Origin: Plantago elongata
Taxonomy: Eukaryota > Streptophyta > Magnoliopsida > Lamiales > Plantaginaceae
Reading direction: 5' to 3'
Length of the DNA stretch: 34,935 nucleotides
NCBI GenBank assembly: GCA_036897095.1
Contig: JAYMSP010001202.1
Coordinates: 1-34,935 of the forward strand
Under the pieces are notes generated by a model. It was not told where the DNA came from and made no database searches. It worked only from the letters and a program-made list of their open reading frames with translations. The position numbers and the translations under genes were made by a program. This document shows positions 1-8,830 of this stretch, piece after piece; positions within the stretch are counted from its first letter, which is position 1; every line of letters starts with the position of its first letter.

Positions 1-11
1 TCTGTGCTTGT

Positions 12-25
12 GGGGGGTGGGGGGT

Positions 26-56
<31 letters not shown>
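12..56. repeat. G-rich low-complexity run
   Basis: Nearly pure G, with an uninterrupted run of about 31 G at 26-56. It could form G-quadruplexes, but a run this long at the window edge may also be a sequencing or assembly artefact. The glycine stretch it would encode is not meaningful. Confidence 0.9.
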
Positions 57-58
<2 letters not shown>

Positions 59-289
59 GAGCCTACGGCGGATGTGAAATTCATTAATACCCTAAGTGAG
101 ACGTCGATTCCTCCGGCTCCATTGGCATCGAAGGTTGAGTATGATGTACTCGGTAGAGATGATGATGGAATATGTGTTTCGTTTTCCGACAATGATTTGG
201 CTGAAGGAACGCAAGAATTAACGAATTTTTTAGTAATATATCTAATAGGTGTCGAGCATACTTTGAATTCTAGGAGTTGTTTGTTGTGA
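57..289 (+). other. short open frame of unknown identity
   Basis: An open frame continues from the G run and ends with a TGA at 287-289. It encodes acidic, coding-like sequence (for example VEYDVLGRDDDGICVSF) of about 77 residues. I do not recognise a family. It lies just upstream of an old copia RNase H remnant but does not resemble the reverse transcriptase part that should precede that domain. It may be a decayed exon or chance. Confidence 0.2.
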
Positions 290-299
290 AAGCTTGGAG

Positions 300-443
300 A
301 AAATGGGCAACATGTAAGCAAACTTCATATGCTATTTCTTCTAATGATGTATAGATTTTAGCAATTCATGAAGTAAGTTGTGAGTGTGTCTGGTTCAGAT
401 CTTTAAATGGACATTTTAAAGATATGTGTGATCTTACATTCAG
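300..443 (+). pseudogene. old Ty1/copia RNase H remnant, left half
   Basis: Translation from the TGG at 304 gives WATCKQTSYAISSN, a stop, then ILAIHEVSCECVWFRS. This matches the copia RNase H pattern 'W-x-S/T-KQT-x(3)-SSN-x-AEI-x-A-x-HEA-x-REC-x-WLRS'. It stops at the left target-site duplication of the younger copia element, and the same domain resumes at 6289. It therefore belongs to an older element that served as the insertion target. The in-frame stop shows it was already dead or has decayed since. Confidence 0.75.
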
Positions 444-448
444 GAAGG
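444..448. repeat. target-site duplication GAAGG, left copy
   Basis: The five bases GAAGG precede the TGTTAG start of the left LTR and recur exactly after the CTAACA end of the right LTR at 6284-6288. A 5-bp duplication is standard for Ty1/copia integration. Confidence 0.9.
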
Positions 449-1025
449 TGTTAGAGATTTTCAAGAATAAATGGGAAAGAGAAAGACAATCAATATCTCA
501 CATTGAAAAGGAAAGTTGAGGTTTGGAAAGTGTGAATTAATAAATAAACTAATGCAGAAAAGTAAGTGTGGAAAGTTTAGTTTATTTATGGAAGTGCAAT
601 GATTTGTAAACTAATTAGTAAGAATGTGCACTTTGCAGGGCCACACGGGCGCGTGGCGCATGTGGCGCTTTTATAGCTCTTCTATTCAGACATGACCCTT
701 GAAATCTATAAATAAGAAGGCTGGTTCTAGATTGAAGATACACCAAGCCTTCTTTCTCTCCCTCATGTTGCAGGAACATTATCTGCAGTAATTGTTTCTG
801 TAGCATTTCTTTTGGTGCCTATTCTCGTTATTGTGTTTAACTCCGTTTGTACAATCCGTAGTTAGACGTACAGTTTAGTCTGGGCCTTTTTTGTATCCTG
901 GAAGCAATTCGATGTAACCCAATTGTACTCTAGTAGTGGGGGCGAATAGCGCTTAAAGGAAAGCGATCATAATTGTGCTTAATTGTCCAGACTTGCCTTC
1001 TCATATTACTCCCGAAACACTAACA
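449..1025 (+). repeat. 5' LTR of the copia element
   Basis: 577 bp, starting TGTTAG and ending CTAACA, perfect inverted termini. It matches the 3' LTR over 456-680 versus about 5482-5746 and over about 760-1025 versus 6020-6283. It lacks about 9 bp near its start and a segment of roughly 260 bp that the 3' LTR has in the middle; instead it carries about 75 bp that include a TATA box. The two LTRs have thus diverged by indels as well as point changes. Confidence 0.9.
707..714 (+). promoter_or_regulatory. TATA box in the copia 5' LTR
   Basis: TATAAATA followed by AGAAGG lies in the middle of the 5' LTR, a usual place for the U3 promoter. The corresponding segment is missing or replaced in the 3' LTR, which would be the U3 template of a new copy. 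Activity is not shown. Confidence 0.5.
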
Positions 1026-1058
1026 ATCGTTAAGCGTTATTTACTGTTGCTGTAAGAG

Positions 1059-1885
1059 ATGGTTGGAAGACAATCACTGAAGGAGTTTGCATCCAACATT
1101 GTCAAGTTGGAGAAATTCGGAGACAACTTCAAACGTTGGCAAAAGAAGTTACACTTCCTGTTGGCGCAATTGGGCGTGGTGTATGTTCTAACCACTCTGA
1201 AACCAAAGCAGACAGATGATGAGACGGTTGCACAGACCAAAAACGGGCTGAAATGGGAACATGATAACTACTGTTGCAAAGGGCACATTTGCAACTCTCT
1301 ATCAAACACTTTGTTTGACATGTACCGTGAGAAGCAGACAACCAAGGAGGTTTGGGACGGTTGGAGAAAACAAACCTGGTGGAAGATGCGACCAGTAAGA
1401 AATTCATCACCAGTAAGTTCTTCCGTTATGTTATGGTTGACACTAGAAAAGTACTTGAGCAATTTTATGAACTTAAGCAAATTGTCAATCAGTTTAAACA
1501 ACATGCACTGACTATGGACGAGTTTATTATTGTTTCTGCTATCATAGACAAACTTCCTCCTTCCTAAAAAGCTACCAAGAAGGAACTTAAACATAAGAAA
1601 CAAGAAATGTCTCTTGCAGATCTTGAGAGCCATCTGAAAATTGAAGAAGAAGATCGTCTCCGTGATGGTGGAGATGGTGGAGGTGGCTCTAAGGTTCTTA
1701 AGTTGGAGGAAGGTCCGAGCAAAGAGAATCACAAACGTTCCAAAGGGAAAAACTCAAAGTAGAAGTAAAATTCCAACAAAAGGAAAAAAAAAAAACAGTG
1801 CATGTTGGAAGTGTGGTGAAACTGGCCATATGAAGAAAGATTGTCCCGAACTCAAGAAGAAAAAGAAACAGAAAACGGATGGAAA
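1059..1885 (+). pseudogene. copia gag (UBN2-type) with zinc knuckle, frameshifted
   Basis: The frame opens with MVGRQSLKEFASNIVKLEKF and FGDNFKRWQKKLHFLLAQLG, the start of a copia gag polyprotein (UBN2 family), the nucleocapsid precursor. It shifts frame near 1365, where KTNLVEDATSKKFITSKFF continues in another phase. It meets a stop at 1565-1567, reads through to KRSKGKNSK, then shifts again into CWKCGETGHMKKDC at about 1803-1844. That is a CCHC zinc knuckle (C-x2-C-x4-H-x4-C) used for RNA packaging. At least two frameshifts and one stop make it a pseudogene. The family assignment is firm because gag, knuckle and protease follow in the expected order. Confidence 0.85.
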
Positions 1886-1939
1886 ATCTGAGGGCGACAA
1901 GTTTGTTGCAACTGTTTCTGAGGTCAACCTTCTTGAGAG

Positions 1940-2290
1940 TGACCTATCCTGGTGGGTTGACATTGGAGCAACAAGGCATGTCTGCAAAGACAAATCCATG
2001 TTTGTTGAGTACATACCAGAAGAAGATGGCACTGTTGTCTACTTGGGAAATGGTTAAGCGGTTGCTGTCAAAGGAAAAAGAAAAGTGCTTCTCGAGTTCA
2101 CTTCTGGAAATGCTCTCACTCTGATTGATGTGTACCATGTACCCGAGACTAGGAAGAATCTTGTGTTAGGAAGTCTGTTGAACAAATTTGGATTTAAGCT
2201 TGTGTTTGAGTCTGATAAGTTTGTGTTGACTAAGGGAGGAAAGTTTGTAGGACTAGGATATCTGTTTGAGGGAATGTTCAAACTCAATTT
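1940..2290 (+). pseudogene. copia aspartic protease, active site altered
   Basis: Downstream of the zinc knuckle, LSWWVDIGATRHVC occupies the place of the retroviral-type aspartic protease active site, normally D-S-G-A-T/S. Here the serine is replaced by isoleucine (DIGAT). The frame ends with a stop at 2055-2057, after YLGNG. It continues from about 2085 with a frame containing VYHVPETRKNLVLGSLLNKFGF, the typical C-terminal half of copia protease. The enzyme would have processed the gag-pol polyprotein; stop and substitution indicate loss of function. Confidence 0.8.
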
Positions 2291-2324
2291 AACTGATGAC
2301 TATGCTAATAAAAGTTATGTTTCT

Positions 2325-3045
2325 GCTTACTTGCTTGATTCTTCTTCTTCTTTATGGCATGATAGATTAGGACATGTTAATTTCAGAAAGTTGCATCGCA
2401 TGGTTATTCTGGCTTTAATTCCTAAAGTTGAGAATGATTTTAGTAAATGTCATACTTGCATGCTTACGAAAATAAATAGGATGTCTTTTCAAAAGTTGAA
2501 AGAAACTCTGATGTAATGGAACTTATTCACAGTGACTTATGTGATTTTCATAGTACTCCTACTCGAGGAGGAAAACGTTATTATGTTTCTTTCATAGATG
2601 ATCATTCTCGTTTATGTTATGTTTACCTTATAAATCATAAACATGAAGCACTAGACAAGTTTAAAATATTCAAAGCAAGAAATAGAGAATCAATGTGGTA
2701 ATGCTATCAAAAGACTTAGAATTGATAGAGGTGGTGAATACTATGATCCAACCTACTTCGAAAGTGTATGAATAATACATGAAGTTATTGCACCCTATAC
2801 TCCACAACATAATGGTATTGCAGAACGGAAAAATAGGACATTAACGGAAATGGTTAATGCTATGTTATCCAAATCTGGAATGTAAAGGATTTTGGGGTGA
2901 GACACTCTTGACAGCTTGTCACGTTTTAAACAGAGTGCCTACCAAGCAAAATTCTGTTACACCAAATGAATTGTGGAAGAAAAGGAAACCAAACTTGAAG
3001 TACTTAAAAGTTTGGGGATGTAGGGCTATAGTAAAACTCCCATAA
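2325..3045 (+). pseudogene. copia GAG-pre-integrase and integrase, broken
   Basis: SSLWHDRLGHVNFRKLHRM followed by a CHTC pair is the GAG-pre-integrase zinc-binding module. The integrase core (rve) follows. The first catalytic Asp is in HSDLCDF (from 2516), the second in RLRIDRGGEYY (about 2715-2745), and the Glu in PQHNGIAERKNRT (about 2800-2840). FWGETLLTACHVLNRVP and KVWGCRA mark the C-terminal part. Breaks are a TAA at 2514-2516, a frameshift near 2700, an in-frame TGA inside the core, and another shift near 2885. Catalytic residues are still readable, but no continuous protein can be made. Confidence 0.88.
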
Positions 3046-3125
3046 CCTAAGAGGAAGAAATTAGGAGAAAGGGGAGTTGAATGTATATTCCTTGGTTAAG
3101 CTTTGAATAGTAAACTTACATATTC

Positions 3126-4290
3126 ATGCTTATTGAACCAAACTATGTTGTTGGTGTTAACACGATTATAGAATCTCGGGATGCCATTTTTTATGAAACA
3201 AGATTCTCTTCAATTCTTAGAATTTCAAAAACTAAAACTTCTCAGACAGATTCAAAGGAAACTGTAAAGACAATTGAAGAGCCTAGAAGAAGCAAGAGAG
3301 TAAGAGTCAAGAAAGACTTTGGACCTGATTTTCAAATGCATCTCGTAGCTGGTACAAGGGAAAATCAATTCAATGAAGTCTTTGTTGCCTGGCAAAGTGA
3401 GCTGGAACCAAGAACGTATCAAGAGGCTGTGAAGTCTCAAGATGCGATTTTTTGGGAAGAGGCAATAAATGATGAAATGGACTCCTTCATGGGAAATAAA
3501 ACTTGAAATTTGATTGACTTACCTCCTGGTTCAAAACCAATAGGATGTAAGTGGATTTTCTAGAAGAAAATGAGAGTTGATGGAACCGTTGAAAAGTTTA
3601 AGGCAAGGTTAGTCACAAAGGGCTTTACCAAGAAGGAAGGCATCGACTACTTTGACACTTATGCACCGGTAGCTCGAATTACAACTATAAGGCTTCTCAT
3701 TGCATTGGTCTCCATTTATAAGTTCAAAATTCACCAAATGGATGTCAAGACTGCATCCTTAAATGGTGAATTGGATGAAGAAATTTATATGGAGCAGCCT
3801 GAAGGTTTTATCATGAAGAGGCAATAAAAGAAGGTGTGTACATTGATTAAGTCTCTCTATGGACTTAAGCAAGCACCCAAACAATGGCATGAAAAATTTG
3901 ACACTGTTTTGTTGTCAAATGGGTTCAAGATACACCAATAATAAGTGTGTCACAAACAATAAAGGTGTTATAATTTGTTTGTATGTGATGAGATGCTCAT
4001 CTTTGGTACTGATCTTGAACAAGTTAATAACACTAAGACTTTCCTATTTGCAAATTTTGATATGAAAGATCTGGGTATTGTTGGTGTTATTTTAGGTATT
4101 AAAATAATACAGAATCATGAAGGCATTGTACTAAGTCAATCTCACTACGTTGAGAAAGTATTGAAGAAATTCAATTATTTGACTGTACACCTGTTAGTAC
4201 ACCATTTGACTCAAGTACTAAGTTGGTGCCTAATGATGGAAGAGCACATTCTCAACTTGAATATGCTAGTGCAATCGGAAGTCTAATGTA
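3126..4290 (+). pseudogene. copia reverse transcriptase, catalytic motif destroyed
   Basis: The RT domain is recognisable from WEEAINDEMDSFMGNKT, IGCKWIF, KFKARLVTKGFTKKEGIDYF, MDVKTASLNGELDEEIYM and [13 protein letters not shown] to MKDLGIVGVILGIKI. Stops occur at 3504, 3561 and 3825. Where copia RTs have the YVDD catalytic pair, the DNA here reads TATGTGATGAGATG. The simplest reading is a one-base deletion and an Asp-to-Glu change, which removes the second aspartate and shifts the frame (about 3981-3994). The domain copied the element's RNA into DNA in its active ancestor. Confidence 0.88.
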
Positions 4291-4454
4291 TTGCATGGCA
4301 TGTACCCAACCAGATATCGCATTTGCAGTTGGTAAGTTGTGTCATTATACTCATAACTAGCAGAGAACATTGGAGAGCATTATTTAGGGTCTTTCAGTAC
4401 TTGAAAAAGGCCATTGGTTATGGCTTGTGATGTAATGGCTATCAAATTGTCTTG

Positions 4455-4928
4455 GAATGATTCACTGATGCTAGTTGGATAACCCAGGATGATGGAAGTT
4501 CCACAAGTGGGTGGATATTCACTTTTGGTGGTGGAGCAATATCATGGGGATCCAAGAAGCAATCATGTATAACTGATTCGACTATGACATCTGAATTTAT
4601 AGCATTAGCTTCTACCAATAAAGAGGCAGAATGGCTAAGGAATTTGCTATTGGAAATTCAAGTATGGCCTAAACCAATGCCACCGGTTTCTTTACATTGT
4701 GATAGTCAAGCCACATTGTCTAGAGCTTATAGTCACGTCTATAACGGAAAATCTAAACATATTGATTTAACGCACATTGTTGTAAGGAAAATGATTAGTG
4801 ATGGAATAATCACAATCAACTATGTGAGGTCTGCAGCTAATTTAGCTGATCCTTTAACCAAAGGCCTTGCAAGGGAAATGGTTTATAAGACCTCAAGAGG
4901 GATGGGACTAAAGTCCATTAAACAATAG
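4455..4928 (+). pseudogene. copia RNase H domain
   Basis: FTDASWITQDDGSSTSGW (first catalytic Asp), MTSEFIALA (Glu), LHCDSQATL (Asp), KHIDLTHIVVRKMI and ADPLTKGL follow in the order of copia RNase H. The reading frame from 4584 to the stop at 4926-4928 is intact (114 codons), the longest clean 3' part of the polyprotein. It would have degraded the RNA strand during reverse transcription. Upstream stops separate it from the RT. Confidence 0.88.
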
Positions 4929-5458
4929 TCATACATGAAGGAACCTCAACTCAATACTTGAAATATCAAGCTTGGGTTCAATGAGTCAAGTTCTTCATCA
5001 TATGGCTGGAAAGCACTTAAAGAATTTTTTAAATCCTTCCCAATGGAAAGTGCTTGGTACTTGTAACGTTCAAGTGAGGTTGAGTTTAAGACTCTTAATA
5101 GACGTGTAAACACCAGATGTTTGAATGCTTTGGTTACAAGGGCATTCTTGACGAGTCTACCTAAATGAGTGAAAGTAGTGAGCCGCTTCATTAGAGTTTG
5201 GACTTTAACAGTAAAATTCTTTTATCATGCCAGGATATAGACATATGTCTGTTAAGGTGTCGGCTTCTTAGAACGAAGAATAAGTGAAAAAGTATGTGTG
5301 AGAGTTATCCGGTTAGTCATTATAGAATTGCTAGTTCAAAGACTTGTCTACTACGCGTATTCTGATTAACTTTGATGAGTTTTCACTAAGTGAATGTTCA
5401 AGTCGACATACACCTTCATTTATGCATATATCTTTTGAAAGAAATTTATTTTTGAAAA
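4929..5458 (+). other. untranslated region between RNase H and 3' LTR
   Basis: 530 bp of copia internal sequence with no open frame of note. It contains no recognisable envelope-like gene. A clear polypurine tract directly before the 3' LTR is not visible; the bases before it are TTTGAAAA. Confidence 0.6.
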
Positions 5459-6283
5459 TGGTGGAGAATTTTGGGAAATTTTCAAGAATAAATGGGGAAG
5501 AGGAAGGCAATCAATGTCCTACATTGAAAAGGAAAGTTAAGATTTGAAAAGTGTGAAGTAATAAATGAACAAATGCACTTTGTCCCACATGTAAAAAGTA
5601 AGTGTGAAAAGTTTTGTTTATTTATGAAAGTGCTTTAATGATTTGTGAATTAATCATTAAGAATGTGCACTTGGCAAGGCACGCGTACGCACGAGCCAGG
5701 GCCCATGCCACGTGCGCGTGGTGCATGTGGCGCTTTTATGGCGCTTTTGTTAAGCGCACTTAGCACGCTTGCATCGCTCATCGATTCGACCGTTAATTTT
5801 GTTTAAAATTCGTTCGGTCATGATTTAATCTGGAGACTAGTCCTGCTGTTTGCATTAACCCGGGAAAATCCAACATACTTTTCACATTTGAAATTAAAAG
5901 TCATTTAATCATGACCATTAATTTGAAAAGATGTGATCCAATGGATAGGATTTAATCCTGATCCAATGGTTGTGTTTCTTATCCTGAAATGCTACATAAA
6001 CTTTGATGAGTTTTCTCTCCCCCATGTTGTAGGAACATTATCTGCAGTAATTGTTTATGTAGCATTTCTTTTGCTGCTTATTCTCGTTCTTGTGTTTAAC
6101 TCCGTTTGTACAATCCGTATTTAGACGTACAGTTTAGTCTGGGACTTTTTGTATCCTAGAAGCATTTCGTTGTAACCCAATTGTACACTAGTAGTGGGGG
6201 CGAATAACGCTTAAAGGAAAGCGATCCTAATTATGTCTAATTATCCAGACTTGTCTTATCAGATTACTCCCTAAACACTAACA
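5459..6283 (+). repeat. 3' LTR of the copia element
   Basis: About 825 bp, beginning TGGTGGAG (aligned with TGTTAGAG of the 5' LTR) and ending CTAACA. Compared with the 5' LTR it has a block at about 5747-6010 with no counterpart there. The last 260 bp match the 5' LTR closely with scattered substitutions. The start could be off by a few bases because its terminus is mutated. Confidence 0.85.
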
Positions 6284-6288
6284 GAAGG
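6284..6288. repeat. target-site duplication GAAGG, right copy
   Basis: An exact copy of GAAGG at 444-448, placed immediately after the CTAACA terminus of the right LTR. Confidence 0.9.
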
Positions 6289-6545
6289 AAGTTTGATTGT
6301 GGAACATGAGGACAACTTGCATAGCTCAACTAAAGGGGTCTCATCAAAGGTGATAGAGAAAATCATATATCATCAAAGCTTTCCTTCACTCATGATTTAC
6401 AAGTAGATGAATCAATCAAAATTCAACATATTCGTTAAACTAAAAACTTGGCAGTCTTGTTTACCAAATCACTTCTACGCACCTCCATCATTTGAGAGAC
6501 TAGTTGAATATATTGGGATGCAACATGACGGCTCAAACAAATGAA
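6289..6545 (+). pseudogene. old Ty1/copia RNase H remnant, right half
   Basis: Frame-shifted pieces read EHEDN (family: YEDN), then GLIKGDRENHISSKLSFTHD, IQHIR, LFTKSL and ERLVEYIGM. The copia RNase H end has KGDRTKHI, FFTHDLQ, DLFTKSLP and LV-x-IGM in that order. Together with 300-443 this rebuilds one domain interrupted by the 5.8-kb element. Several stops and shifts show great age. Confidence 0.75.
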
Positions 6546-6720
6546 GTGATATTTTAACCAAGGGGGTGGATATGCACTGCAATCTTTTTCCCCTTTACTA
6601 AATCTTGATCCCACTTAATTTTTCCTAGCAGGATTTTTAACAAGGCGCCTACCAACTATCACTAACTCATGCTCATTCAATGGAAGTTGGGTTTATCATT
6701 AAATGAGTTATAAACTATTC
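6546..6720 (+). repeat. 3' untranslated / LTR-proximal part of the older copia
   Basis: After the RNase H remnant comes a purine-rich AGGGGGTGGA (about 6563), then ATGCACTGCAATCTTTTTCC and TTTTTCCTAGCAGGATTTTT. This resembles the region next to the 3' LTR in many plant copia elements. LTR borders cannot be fixed because only one copy is in the window. Confidence 0.45.
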
Positions 6721-7482
6721 ATAATACACTTCTAGATATGTCCTATAAAATTATTTCCGATGTATTAAATAAATAACATGTACAATCACTTTGATTGTCA
6801 AAATAACCCTCTATTCCCTTTTCTATTTTATCTCAGTAAAATGTAAATTCTTGATTAAGAAAGTTTCATCAATGTAATTGCTAGTACATGCCAAGGATAT
6901 CTAAACAAAAATAACAACAAATTCTTTCTATCCTATCGGATGTCATACATTCCCCAATCGCACACACACACAAAATACACTATACCTAGCGCGCCATGAA
7001 TGTGTACTGTCCTAGCTATGATCGACCCAAGTAAAATGCCACATGGAACCTTCTTGTGTGGAAATCTAGAAGCGAAAATGAGTGTTTAGTGTTATATCCA
7101 TTTGTTTTTCTCGATTTCAAACTTTAATACTCCAAATGCATAGTGGTGCTGAATCATTCCAAAAGCAAAGCACATTGTTTGATTTTTAAACAAAAGACAG
7201 AATTAATGTAGGTTAAAATAACTAGAATGTTAAAGTAGTTAATTATATTTAGGTGCCGCAAATTCTCATGCATGAACTTGAACATATACTATTCACATTA
7301 AGGCTAATTAATCACAATATTATAGTTATGGTTGTCCCCCGGTGATAGGAACACCTTTGCCTCTTATGTTTCTCTGTCACTTAACCATCATCAACGAGTT
7401 GATTTCACATAGTATAAAGATGATTGCTCATTTGCACGGTCGTTCTTGGTTTGCGTACCAATCTGGTGTTTGTATTAATTTG
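6721..7482. other. AT-rich intergenic stretch, no gene seen
   Basis: Only short chance ORFs. It holds a short CA microsatellite at about 6960-6973. No RNA gene or coding domain was recognised. Confidence 0.6.
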
Positions 7483-7615
7483 TAGGGGTGTTCACCTGTC
7501 CGGGCCGGAACTGGAATCATTATACCGTACGGATCAAAAAATGATATATAGGTTTGGATTAGAACCGGTCCGTTTGATTCGTTTGGGTTTCGTATTTAAA
7601 TCGTATAGACGATAA
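7483..7615 (+). mobile_element. hAT-like element, 5' end fragment
   Basis: TAGGGGTGTTCACCTGTCC followed by GGGCCGGAACTGG and later GAACCGGTCCGTTTGATTCG is typical of the start of plant hAT-type non-autonomous elements (TAGGGGTG terminus, CCGG-rich subterminal part). No matching second terminus was found, so only a fragment is called. Confidence 0.5.
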
Positions 7616-7619
7616 TAAC

Positions 7620-7804
7620 GAGCAAAGATGCACTTGGTGAGATGGAAAAAGGCTATCCAACCGAAGAAAATGTGTGGATTGGGCATATGGGAGGCTCGCA
7701 CTAATAATGAATCCATGTTAGCAAAGATCGTTTGGAAGACATCAACAGAAGACATAATTTTTTGGATGGATTTAGTACATCAAAAGTATCTCAAGGGCTG
7801 CAGT
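7620..7804 (+). pseudogene. LINE-A ORF2 piece 1 (post-RT linker)
   Basis: HLVRWKKAIQPKKMCGLGIW is the plant LINE motif 'W-x-x-x-x-x-PK-x-x-GGLG-I'. It is followed by NNESMLAKIVWK ('N-x-ALLAK-x-WR') and HQKYLKG ('KYL'). One cysteine replaces the first Gly of GGLG. The frame runs directly into the SINE target duplication at 7788-7804. Upstream of 7620 no LINE RT is seen. Confidence 0.85.
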
Positions 7805-7970
7805 TGTGAGACGCTTCACCCCAAACCAATAGATAAAAGGTTTACCTCAGTTGGTTAGACACTTTGTTGGTCACTATTTGGACAACGGAGCGCAGCTCCG
7901 TTGTTAATACGTTTCACCTCCAACCAATAGGTTGGGGGTTCGAGTCACCCTTTAGCCGTTTCAAAAATAA
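7805..7970 (+). mobile_element. tRNA-derived SINE inside LINE-A
   Basis: The 166-bp insertion is flanked by ATCTCAAGGGCTGCAGT (7788-7804) and ATCTCAAGGGACGCAGT (7971-7987), 15 of 17 identical. It carries a pol III box A-like TACCTCAGTTGGTTAGA (7843-7859) and a box B GGTTCGAGTC (7937-7946). The two boxes are further apart than in a tRNA. Between them lies a 10-bp perfect hairpin (7882-7904). The 3' end is A-rich (CAAAAATAA). A 39-bp segment before box A (7811-7849) resembles the segment around box B (7908-7946), suggesting internal duplication or a composite SINE. Confidence 0.75.
7882..7904. repeat. perfect 10-bp inverted repeat in the SINE
   Basis: ACAACGGAGC, loop GCA, GCTCCGTTGT. In RNA this would form a strong stem with a three-base loop, between the two promoter boxes. 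Confidence 0.85.
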
Positions 7971-7986
7971 ATCTCAAGGGACGCAG

Positions 7987-8229
7987 TATTCTACACGTCA
8001 CTACCAAACCGAGTGATAGTCCCAATGTGGAAGGGAGTTATGAGTTGCGCTCCGAAACTTAACACGAATTTTAGGTGGCGAGTGGGAGATGGCGCCAAAA
8101 AAAAATTTGTCAAGACGTTTGGTTCAAAGAATCTGAATTCTTCACGACAATGGAGTGGATAGATCAAAGAGCCTATGATGTACCCTTAAATCGTGTCTTG
8201 TTGGAGAACTGGTTGGGGACTTCTCCGTC
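7987..8229 (+). pseudogene. LINE-A ORF2 piece 2
   Basis: After the SINE the frame gives ILHVTTKPSDSPMWKGVM and NTNFRWRVGDGAKKKF, matching the LINE pattern 'W-x-x-x-x-x-G-x-x-W-x-VG-x-G-x-x-I-x-FW-x-D-x-W'. A run of eight A at about 8098 causes a frameshift, after which QDVWFKESEFF continues. It ends at the CCGTC target duplication (8225-8229) of the solo LTR. Confidence 0.8.
8225..8229. repeat. target-site duplication CCGTC, left copy
   Basis: Precedes the TGTGACGACCC start of the solo LTR and recurs at 11846-11850. Confidence 0.85.
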
Positions 8230-8822
8230 TGTGACGACCCAGTTAATCAGACCCGGTTGAAGTATGATTCAAACCATATTCAATTATATAGGGATTATCT
8301 AAATATATTATTTTATTTTGAGGCGGATTGAATTCGAATATTAGTAGCCAGTTCGTAACCGCCAGTTAATTACGAGTAGCGTTGAATTATTACTTGATAT
8401 TATCCTAATAAAATAAAAATAAAATTTTTTAAAATTATTTTTGATTCTAGTTCAATTCGCGTCCAATATCGTCCAGGATATCAAATTTGTATTTTTCGGA
8501 ATTTATTTATGAGCCATTTGGAGTCCAAAAGAAACCAGGTGTATATAATGGTAAAATACCCATTGTACCCCTTAACATATCTTCCTCTTCTCCATTTTTC
8601 TTCCCCTTTCTGTTCACTTCATTCAGTCCGCCATTTCTCCCACCGACCAGCCGCAATTCTCCACCGACTAAGCCGCCGCAACCTTATCAGAGAAGCAAAC
8701 CAGCCGCTACGGGAGATGACGAAAATACCCCTAAACGACGCGTGGCCGATGGAATGACGCGTGGAGGACGTGTGTTGACGGCCAGGAGTATCCCGGAGCG
8801 GAGAGTCGCCGCCTTTCTCGCC

Positions 8823-8830
8823 TATAAATA
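8823..8830 (+). promoter_or_regulatory. TATA box in the solo LTR
   Basis: TATAAATA followed by GGCCCTTCC and then a C/T-rich leader (CGCTTCTCTCCGCC). This looks like a pol II core promoter with transcription starting about 30 bp downstream, near 8855. It lies about 590 bp into the LTR, as expected for a U3/R junction. Confidence 0.6.

Larger units (their letters stand above)
449..6283 (+). mobile_element. complete, inactivated Ty1/copia LTR retrotransposon
   Basis: The element is bounded by TGTTAG and CTAACA and flanked by a perfect GAAGG duplication. The internal domains run gag, zinc knuckle, protease, GAG-pre-integrase, integrase, reverse transcriptase, RNase H, which is the copia order (integrase before RT). 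Every domain is broken by stops or frameshifts, so it is non-autonomous. No canonical initiator tRNA-Met primer binding site follows the left LTR; the sequence after it begins ATCGTTAAGCG. A 530-bp untranslated stretch separates RNase H from the right LTR. It is inserted in an older copia RNase H domain. Confidence 0.93.
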
